Positions 1 to 6,399 of a DNA stretch of 6,399 nucleotides are shown here, one piece after another. The notes beneath the pieces were generated by a model. It worked only from the letters and a program-made list of their open reading frames with translations. It was not told where the DNA came from and did not search any database. Both the position numbers and the translations under genes were made by a program. Each line of letters starts with the position of its first letter. Position 1 is the stretch's first letter. The DNA lies in contig PAZI01000020.1 in the NCBI GenBank assembly GCA_002715545.1, forward strand, positions 4,578-10,976. The letters run 5' to 3'. The DNA is from Methanobacteriota archaeon. GTDB taxonomy: Archaea > Thermoplasmatota > Poseidoniia > Poseidoniales > SP79.

Positions 1-1
1 C

Positions 2-586
2 AAGGGTCAATTCGGAATTGGCTCGACCTCGCCTTCATCCTCTAGCACCCCCGTCCAGGTCAGTCTCCCGTCGGGATTGAAAGCGGTATCGATCGGAGCA
101 GGTGAGGACTTCACGTGTGCCTTGATGGACGATGGAGACGTCTATTGCTGGGGTGAAGGTGATTCGGGACGATTAGGGAATGGAGCAACCTCGGACAAGA
201 CATCACCCACCAAGATCACCATGCCGAGCGGTGACGCGATCAAACTGATCGTTGGCTACGATATGGCATGTATGATCATGGACAGTGGCGCTGCTCGATG
301 CTGGGGAGAGGGCTCAGACGGTCAACTTGGAGAAGGAAAGACAAGTGATCGCAGCTCATCCCGGGCAGTCAGCATCCCATCTGGAAGGAAAGTCACCGAT
401 ATTCACGCCAATGGATGGGGGAACATGGGTGGCGATGATGCCCACACCTGTGCAATCCTCGATAATGGTACTGCGATGTGTTGGGGAGACCCATACTATG
501 GCAAACTCGGCAACGGAGGTTCGACCACTGCAACGAGTGCGGTCAAATCTCCAGTCTACGTCAGCCTCACAGATGGCCTGATGCCA
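2..586 (+). repeat. RCC1 propeller 1, C-terminal part (three CWG blades plus a fragment)
   Basis: Residues 1-195 begin with the tail of a blade (GQFGIGS), followed by three complete blades whose C-W-G motifs start at nucleotides 146, 299 and 479 (residues 49, 100 and 160). Each has the pattern x-x-C-x9-C-W-G, then a (K/R/Q)LG(N/E)G-like turn, as in HTCAILDNGTAMCWG. Blade spacing is 51 and 60 residues, within the usual RCC1 range. Propellers 2 and 3 each have seven blades, so about four blades of this propeller probably lie upstream of the window. Two cysteines per blade suggest a disulfide between neighbouring strands. The third blade has an N-G-T sequon in the turn between the two cysteines. 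Confidence 0.9.
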
Positions 587-3500
587 GTCCCAGAGACGCA
601 TCGATGGCATGGCACTCCCAACACTCCTTCCAGTGGTGCCACCTACACCAATTGGGCGAACAACACATCGTCTGCATCCTACTCATCCAACTTGAACATC
701 CGCGTCCTTGGAGCCATCGATTACGGAGCAAGCCAACAAGCCCTGAGCGTGGGCTCAGTCAATATCGCAGGAACTGTGTATTGTGATTGGTGTACATACA
801 TGATCAGTCCTTCACTTCCCTCAGGACTTTCATTCAATCGAGCCAATGGTACCATCAGTGGTTCCATCAGTAGTGTGACTTACGATTGGACGACGACATT
901 CAACATCACTGCCCTGGCTCACAACGGTTCGAACTCGACCACACTGTCATTATCCCATCAAGCTGCATCCTCCCAGACCAATGTAACGACCTATCTTGGC
1001 TTCAAGGACACGATCTCGACCTCTATCCCAGATACAGTGATGGATGCATCTGATTCCAGAATCGTCGATCAAAGCACACCTGGATTCGATTTCCTCGCAG
1101 ACGGTCTGAATCCATCCGACTTGATCGATGCAGGTAACAAACACACGTGTGCGGCCCTTCAGAATGGATCCCTCGCCTGCTGGGGTCAGAACACCAACGC
1201 TGAACTTGGACTCGGATTCGTCAGCTCACCCAGTGGAGTCTTCAAGTATGCTAACCCACAGTATGTGGAACTTGGACTCGATGCAAAAGTGAAGCAGATC
1301 TCTTCGGGTACGAACCATGTGTGCGTCGTCCTTGATGATGGCCGATTGAGCTGCTGGGGCTCGAACATCTACTATCAGCTCGGGCGAGGATACGCCAACA
1401 GCAGTTCTACCAATCTGACCGCCACACCAACCGTTGTCGATCTCGGTACTGGGGTCAAGGTGGCTCAAGCAGCCACCGGAGATGCACACACGTGTATCAT
1501 GACGCAAACCGGGGCAATCAAATGCTGGGGGAAGAATGGGGCAGGCCAGATCGGTGCAGGATACAAGAACACATCCGGCACATATTCAGTCCACACCCCA
1601 GTCGATGTCGATCTCGGCACCGGAAGAACTGCCATCGCCGTTACTGCAGGAGACGAATACACCTGCGCTATCCTGGACAATGGCGAGTTGGTGTGCTGGG
1701 GTTTGAACTGGAAAGGGCAACTAGGTCTGGGGAGTACCACTGACAAATCCTCACCACAGACCGTCGACCTAGGCACAGGAAGGACCGCAGTAGCGATTGC
1801 CGCAGGATCGGTCCACACATGTGCCATCCTCGATAATGGCAACATAAAGTGCTGGGGATTCAATGGAGATGGGTCTCTGGGAATTGGCAGCACAACTGAT
1901 TCACGAACACCTGTGAAAGTAAGCCTTGGAACGAACACAGCCAAGCAGGTATCTATCGGTGAGCGTCAGACATGCGCTATCCTTGACGATGATTCAATGA
2001 GTTGTTGGGGCGCCAACGACCGAGGACAACTCGGACTTGGAGGCACGGGCACAAGCGACAAGACGAGCCCAAAAAGCGTGAATGTCGGCTCGGGCCGAAC
2101 CGTCATAGGACTGACGACGGGAGATTCACACACGTGTGCAGTGCTCGACAACCAGAACACCTCATGTTGGGGTGCAAATACCCATGGCCAACTCGGGCTC
2201 GGGTTCCTGACATCCACCATACCATATGGACGAACCACTCCGACTGTGCTCACCAACCTCACTGAGGCGATGGATGGAGTTGTCAAACGAGGAGAATGGT
2301 CAGGGACTGCGAACCAGACAGGTGTCTATAATCGCATGGTGTGGGCGAACTCAACGACATCCAGTTATTCGACCACCGTACGCATCACCGTACTCGAGCC
2401 ATTCGGATACACGTCCTCGACACTCAACGTACCTTCGAGCGGAGCGCTCAGCCATACCCCTTCGCAGACATGTACCTGGTGCACTTTCACGATCACTCCA
2501 GAACTTCCTTCATGGATGTCATTCAATACAACGACAGGAGAGATCACAGGGACATCGAGTCTCGGATCGCTCGGTTTCACCGCCACCTACACGGTCACAG
2601 GTACGTCCACCAATGGAACCTACAGCAAAGACGTCACACTGTCATCAGAAGGAACAACGCCATCTGTGACTGTAGTCAAAGGATTCTATACAAGCATCAA
2701 TACCCTTCTGGACCGCTCCATGATCGAGAATTCGACCTCGATCGAATCCGACGACCTTGTGCCGGATCTGTCGCTGTATGAAGGGAGAGTCAACAATTCA
2801 GTCATCGACGGAGGGTGGCAGCATTCTTGTGCGTTGCAGTCGAATGGGAGCATCCTGTGCTGGGGCAAAAAGCGCGGAGGGTGGCTTGGTGATGGAGACT
2901 CTTCCTGCGGCAATTGCTGGAATACCGTCGTCTCCAACCCCGTCTATGTCGATCTGCCTGCGAACCGAACTGCAACCGATATGACCGGTGGTAAATGTGC
3001 GGTGCTGGACAATGGTTCAGCGATGTGCTGGGGGATGGGCATGCTAGGAGACGGCAATTACTACCATTGTGTGAACACACAGTTCTGTTACGGCGGATCC
3101 AGCCTTACCTATGCCGCCTCGCCTGTTTACCTGACTCTGCCCACAGGACGAGAAGCGATCAGCATCTCATCCGGGGCTGATTTCCAATGCGTTATCCTCG
3201 ACAACGGTTCAGCAATGTGTACTGGATTCAACGATGTCGGCCAGATCGGTGATGGGAGCATCTGCAGCTCCTCGACTTACGATGCAGGCTGCTCGAACTT
3301 CTCCAACGGATGGCCAGGTAACAACAAGGTCTACGGCAAAGCGACGCCGAGTTATGTCAGCATACCGGCCGGTCGTACCGTTACAGCCCTCGAAGCCTAC
3401 AGGGACTTCGCATGTGCTATCCTGGACAACGGCTCGGTCATGTGTTGGGGAGAAGGCAACGATGGACGACTCGGCAACGATGACACCAACGATTCATCCA

Positions 3501-6399
3501 TACCCGTCTACGCTCACTTGCCCAGCGGTCGCAGAGCGGTTGCTCTCTCAAGCGGATATGATGCAAAATCGGCCTGTGCTATCCTAGATGATGGATCATT
3601 GGTGTGTTGGGGAGATGGAGCCTACAAGCAGCTGGGCAGGAACAGCACCACTGATTCGAAAGTCCCGATCTATGTGCCGATGCCTGCTAACAAAACCGTG
3701 GTACAGCTCTCTGCAAGTTATTCTAGGATCTGTGCGGTAATGGATGATGGCACTGCATATTGCTGGGGACGCCATACAGTCTCTGACTGCTCAAATTGGC
3801 AGGGGTGCCCTGGCTTAGGAGATGGATCGACGACATCCTCCCACACTCCCGTCAAGATGACGCTCCCCACCGGTCGCAAGGTGACAAGCATCATGGGCCC
3901 CTCCTCCGCGACATGTGTCAGCCTCGATAATGGCCAGGTTGCCTGCCTTGGCTATGGAAATGGAGCAGGCCAATATCAGAAGAAGATCACTTTGACCCTG
4001 CAGTACACCTCGGGTACCAACTCACTGACCAATACTGCAACCCCTTCTACCACGGTGGCCAGCAGCTACGCGCAATGGGTTGGAACTCCAACGACCCTTG
4101 ATTCAACAGGTACAGTGGACTCAGCATGGGTGAATTCCTCGACTACAGGCACCTCTTATGTCCAAGACGTGAACATCAGGGTCATACCTGCATTCACGCA
4201 CGCCTCGACGACTGTCATCTCACAGCTCAATACATCCATGTCTCTCACCTTGACGAGCAATTGCTCGTGGTGCACATACACAGTCAGTCCAGCACTCCCT
4301 ACTGGACTCAGCTTGAACACAGCCAGCGGTACAATCTCAGGAACTCCCACATCGGCCTCCAATGCAACGATCTACTCGATCACTGCCAAAGCGTACAACG
4401 GTTCGTATACCGACACGATTACACTCACTGTGAACAACATAGCTCCCTCAATCACAAGCCCAGCATCATCGACACAGTACAACATGACAAGGGGCCAGAA
4501 TCCATTGAGCAGCATCATTTTCTCGAACACCGGAGGTGAAGCGACCTCCTGGGGCATCAGTCCAACACTGCCGACTGGCCTCACATTCAACTCGAGCACT
4601 GGTGCAATCACAGGTACACCTGTAGTGAACGATACTGCAGGCACCACCTATACCATCTGGGCCAACAATTCGAAGGGATCCTCATCGGTATCGATCACGA
4701 TCACCATCAACGAACCTGCTGCTTCGATCACGCCCTCGACAGCATCGGTGAACCTGACCAGAGGCACCACAATGACATCGATCACCTTTGCGAACACAGG
4801 AGGTGCTGTCAAGACCTGGGCAGTCCACCCAGCCCTCCCTGCAGGCCTCACTCTCAACGCAGGCACGATCAGTGGCACGCCGACAGTCAACATGACCACG
4901 ACCACCTTCACGATCTACGCGAACAATTCGGGTGGCTGGACATCAACCACGATCACCATCACAATTGACGAGCCAATCGCAGTAATCACTGGGGCCACCA
5001 ATGTGAAATTGACACGCGGCACTGAGATGACGGAGATCACATTCTCCAATTCAGGAGGTGTGATCGCCACATGGGCCATTGAGCCGGCATTACCAGCTGG
5101 ACTCACCTTCAGCACGACCTCAGGCACGATCTCAGGGACGCCAACGGTCAATTCAACGGCCACATCCTACAAGGTGTACGCGAACAACTCAGGAGGCTCG
5201 GCTAGCAGATTCCTCTTGATCACGATCAACGAGCCCCTCGCTTCGATCACCGCATCGGCGACCTCAGTGAACCTGACGCGTAGCGTGACCATGACATCGG
5301 TCATCATCACCAACTCAGGTGGTATGGTCGAATCATGGGCAATCGACCCGAGCCTTCCAGCGGGACTTTCCTTCAGCACAGTATCTGGGACCATCAGCGG
5401 CACACCAACGGTGAACATGACCTCGACGACATTCACCATCTGGGCCAATAACTCAGGTGGTGCTGCATCGACCAACGTCTCCATCACCATCGATGAGCCG
5501 GTCGCAGCACTGACTGCTTCTGTCACCAGTATCTCACTCACACGTGGTACAGCCATGGGAGCGATCACGATGTCCAATGCAGGTGGAGCAGTCGCAACAT
5601 GGGCGATTGATCCAAGTCTTCCAGCAGGATTGACATTCAGCACGAGCAGCGGGTCGATCACAGGCACACCAACGGTGAATCAGACCCAGGTCACCTACAC
5701 CATCTGGGCCAACAACTCAGGAGGGTCGGCATCAGTCCAGGTCAATCTCACAATCAATGAACCCTTGGCAGTGATTTCGGGATACGTCAACAGCGTAACG
5801 CTGACCCGTGGAAGCGCGATGAGTGCCATCGTCTTCTCGAACACAGGTGGCGCCATCGCCACATGGGAGTACGATCCTGCCCTGCCATCTGGATTGACGT
5901 TCAACAAGGGTCCTGGCTCGATCACCGGAACACCCCTGGTCAATTCCACAGCGACGACCTACACATTCTGGGCCAACAATTCGGGAGGATCTGCATCACG
6001 CACCTTCACCATCACCATCAACGAACCCGTCGCAGTCCTCTCCATTTCGACGACTAGCTCGACTCTGACTCGCGGACTCTCGATGCCACCGGTTACACTG
6101 ACCAATACAGGAGGAGCCATCGCTACGTTCGCCATCTCTCCAGCACTGCCCACTGGTCTGACCCTGAGTTCGACCACCGGCAGCATCAGTGGCACGCCCA
6201 CAGTCAATTCGACAGCCACGATCTATACAGTGTACGCTAACAACACAGGTGGCAGCGCATCAAAGACGATCACTATCACGATCAACGAACCCGCATCCTC
6301 GCTCAACGTATCGTCCACGAACAGTGTGCTGACACGCGGCACTACGATGACAGATGTGACAATCAGCACAAGCGGCGGCATCGTCGAACAATGGGCGAT
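2..6399 (+). CDS. Giant surface protein with RCC1 propellers and Ig-like repeats (both ends outside window)
   Basis: One frame beginning at nucleotide 2 is open for 2132 codons, with neither a plausible start nor a stop in the window. Residue n below begins at nucleotide 3n-1. The order is: RCC1 blades (residues 1-195), Ig linker (202-320), spacer (321-376), seven RCC1 blades (377-757), Ig linker (766-884), spacer (885-935), seven RCC1 blades (936-1325), Ig linker (1359-1480), then He_PIG-like Ig repeats (1481-2132). Low charge, Ser/Thr/Gly/Asn richness, paired cysteines and many N-x-S/T sequons indicate an extracellular protein. No signal peptide, membrane anchor or catalytic motif is visible, but the termini are missing. 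RCC1 and Ig-like folds are binding scaffolds, so adhesion or ligand capture is the best inference; the target is unknown. The frame is unbroken across all modules, arguing against pseudogene decay. RCC1-type propellers also occur in secreted BLIP-II-like proteins, so a nuclear RCC1-like exchange-factor role is not implied. I do not recognise a named gene. Confidence 0.95.
605..961 (+). other. Linker Ig region 1: half Ig unit plus CxWC Ig-like domain
   Basis: Residues 202-238 (WHGTP...WANNTSSASY...NIRV) resemble only the back half of a He_PIG-like unit (GTP...TYTxWANNSGGSAS...ITI). A fuller Ig-like domain follows (about 239-320), with CDWCTYMISPSLPSGLSFN and G-T-I-S-G, the hallmark core of the putative-Ig family. 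The C-x-W-C cysteines are residues 261 and 264. The same arrangement recurs after propellers 2 and 3, so this is a conserved connector rather than random filler. It probably acts as a rigid joint between propeller heads. Several N-x-S/T sequons are present (NNT, NGT, NIT, NGS, NST). Confidence 0.8.
962..1129 (+). other. Spacer 1 between Ig linker and propeller 2
   Basis: Residues 321-376 contain no RCC1 or Ig hallmark. They are richer in Asp, Ser and Ile than the flanking domains and run from about LGFKDTISTSI to LNPSDLIDAG, just before the first blade of propeller 2. The segment can be aligned by eye with the spacer before propeller 3: a G-F near the start, an I-x-T-x-(I/L), a Met, an Ser-x-(I/S) stretch, and a final (L/V)ID(A/G)G leading into the blade cysteine. 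It may supply the outer strand that closes the ring of the next propeller, as is usual in RCC1-type folds, or it may be a flexible hinge. Function is not known. Confidence 0.55.
1130..2272 (+). repeat. RCC1 propeller 2, complete seven-blade set
   Basis: Residues 377-757 hold seven RCC1-type repeats. The C-W-G motifs start at nucleotides 1178, 1352, 1523, 1694, 1850, 2003 and 2165 (residues 393, 451, 508, 565, 617, 668, 722). Steps are 58, 57, 57, 52, 51 and 54 residues. All seven retain both the tryptophan and the C-x9-C pair, for example YTCAILDNGELVCWG and HTCAILDNGNIKCWG. Most blades then show a (Q/E)LG-G turn and a P-x-x-V strand (such as SPQTVDLGTG). Seven blades is the canonical RCC1/BLIP-II-type closed propeller, so this block should fold as one disc. 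There are no cysteines beyond the two per blade. RCC1 discs bind partners on one face, but nothing here identifies a partner. Confidence 0.93.
2297..2653 (+). other. Linker Ig region 2: half Ig unit plus CxWC Ig-like domain
   Basis: Residues 766-800 (WSGTANQTG...WANSTTSSYSTTVRITV) match the half-unit found after propeller 1. The domain that follows (about 801-884) carries TCTWCTFTITPELPSWMSFN and a G-E-I-T-G turn. The C-x-W-C cysteines are residues 824 and 827. The distance from the last blade's C-W-G to this motif is 102 residues, against 101 in copy 1 and 106 in copy 3. The usual P-x-G-L of the Ig core is changed to P-S-W-M here, the most divergent of the three copies. Likely a joint between propellers 2 and 3. 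Confidence 0.78.
2654..2806 (+). other. Spacer 2 between Ig linker and propeller 3
   Basis: Residues 885-935 have no recognised domain. The segment runs from TTPSVTVVKGFYTSINTLL through a Met/Glu/Ser-rich stretch (MIENSTSIESDD) to VNNSVIDGG, directly before the first blade of propeller 3. It aligns loosely with spacer 1, sharing GF, I-x-T, a Met, and the final ID-G. The distance from the C-x-W-C motif to the next C-W-G is 129 residues here and 132 in copy 1. That near-constancy argues that the spacer is a structural part of the module. It could provide the propeller-closing strand. Confidence 0.55.
2807..3976 (+). repeat. RCC1 propeller 3, seven blades, two degenerate, with cysteine-rich loops
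   Basis: Residues 936-1325 hold seven blades with C-W-G (or variant) motifs starting at nucleotides 2858, 3026, 3218, 3443, 3605, 3761 and 3944 (residues 953, 1009, 1073, 1148, 1202, 1254, 1315). Steps are 56, 64, 75, 54, 52 and 61 residues. Blade 3 reads C-T-G and blade 7 reads C-L-G, so the tryptophan is lost, yet both keep C-x9-C. Four blades carry enlarged loops with an additional cysteine pair: 969/972, 1023/1029, 1088/1097 and 1263/1269. Propeller 2 and the visible part of propeller 1 have none. Blades 1-4 have an N-G-S sequon in the turn between the blade cysteines. The decorated loops suggest this disc has a specialised binding face, but that is inference. Confidence 0.92.
3977..4441 (+). 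other. Linker Ig region 3: half Ig unit plus CxWC Ig-like domain
   Basis: After a Thr/Ser/Asn-rich lead (residues 1326-1358), residues 1359-1396 (WVGTPTT...AWVNSSTTGTSY...NIRVIP) repeat the half-unit seen after propellers 1 and 2. The Ig-like domain at about 1397-1480 has NCSWCTYTVSPALPTGLSLN and GTISGTPT, with C-x-W-C cysteines at 1421 and 1424. It ends with ITLTVNNIAPSIT, passing straight into the Ig array without the spacer that follows the other two copies. This is the junction between the propeller-bearing part and the stalk. Its core is closer to the array repeats than copy 1 or 2, as if the array expanded from a neighbour of this domain. Confidence 0.8.
4442..6399 (+). repeat. Tandem array of He_PIG-like Ig repeats (seven complete, eighth cut)
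   Basis: Repeats end at the motif (N/D)EP: R1 4442-4717 (92 aa), R2 4718-4975 (86), R3 4976-5236 (87), R4 5237-5500, R5 5501-5764, R6 5765-6028, R7 6029-6292 (88 aa each), R8 6293 onward, cut after 35 codons. Each has a strand ending LTRG-xx-M (MTRG in R1, LTRS in R4), then N-x-GG, W-x-I-x-P-x-LP-(A/T/S)-GL (R7 has F for W), G-x-I-(S/T)-GTP, Y/F-x-x-(W/Y)-ANN-(S/T)-x-G, and a final I-T-I-(N/D)-EP. This is the putative-Ig (He_PIG-type) repeat, an all-beta Ig-like fold common in large surface proteins. There are no cysteines in the array. Two N-x-S/T sequons occur at fixed positions in every complete repeat. DNA copies differ widely at third positions, so the duplications are not recent. The array continues beyond the window and probably forms an extended stalk toward the cell. 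Confidence 0.93.

Noticed and set aside
285..786. Short plus-strand frames near the start, possible small genes
   Set aside because: The main frame carries intact RCC1 blades through the same bases, and the alternative products have no recognisable composition or motif.
1465..2286. Minus-strand frames of 159 and 106 codons over propeller 2
   Set aside because: They are complements of the regularly spaced RCC1 blades, with repeated Pro/Val/Ser-rich segments mirroring the C-W-G and DNG codons. No independent domain is recognisable.
2226..2781. Two overlapping plus-strand frames of about 146 codons in other phases
   Set aside because: The translations are rich in Arg and His with no recognisable fold, while the main frame here reads through a half Ig and a C-x-W-C Ig domain.
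2..3976. A nuclear RCC1-like guanine nucleotide exchange function
   Set aside because: The C-x9-C pairs, sequons and linked Ig domains indicate an extracellular protein. The RCC1 fold here is better read as a generic binding propeller.
4372..6219. A run of minus-strand open frames with a recurring VGVP...PAG...AHV-like pattern
   Set aside because: They lie antisense to the Ig array and recur because the sense repeat length is mostly a multiple of three. The pattern is the complement of the conserved GTP and LPAGL codons. The sense frame explains the region fully.
4442..6399. Regular spacing considered as a CRISPR array or satellite DNA
   Set aside because: The 264-nt period is far too long for CRISPR, the units are protein-coding and diverged at the DNA level, and no identical short repeats separate unique spacers.
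2..6399. A disrupted gene or programmed frameshift between modules
   Set aside because: The frame set by the first blade at nucleotide 101 is the same as that of the last Ig repeat at 6293 onward, with no stop in between, so no shift is needed.

Overview
The window is a single coding region. Reading the + strand from nucleotide 2, one frame runs 2132 codons without a stop to the last base, so the window lies inside one giant gene whose start and stop are both outside it. I see no intergenic DNA, promoter, terminator, RNA gene, mobile element or CRISPR array. All other reading frames look like shadows of this one.

The protein is a mosaic of two familiar extracellular building blocks. The first two thirds (about 2-4441) alternate RCC1-type beta-propellers with Ig-like domains. 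The order is: the tail of a first propeller (three complete CWG blades), a linker Ig region and a spacer; then a complete seven-blade propeller, a linker Ig region and a spacer; then a second complete seven-blade propeller and a linker Ig region. The last third (4442-6399) is a tandem array of 'putative Ig' (He_PIG-like) repeats, seven complete and one cut by the window end. They settle to exactly 88 residues (264 nt) per unit in repeats 4-7.

Three sequence signals point to a secreted or surface-anchored protein. Every one of the 17 RCC1 blades carries a C-x9-C pair. Each linker Ig carries a C-x-W-C motif. Each complete array repeat has two N-glycosylation sequons at fixed positions. The likely role is a long stalk (Ig array) displaying three propeller heads, used for adhesion or for binding a ligand. 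No enzyme motif is visible.

The mixture of RCC1 repeats, 'SPSLPSGLSF...GTISGTP' Ig units and 'WANNSGG' strands, with moderate GC, resembles the giant surface proteins of marine planktonic Group II Euryarchaeota (Poseidoniales). That assignment rests on recalled family resemblance, with no search done. A bacterium with large surface proteins remains possible.
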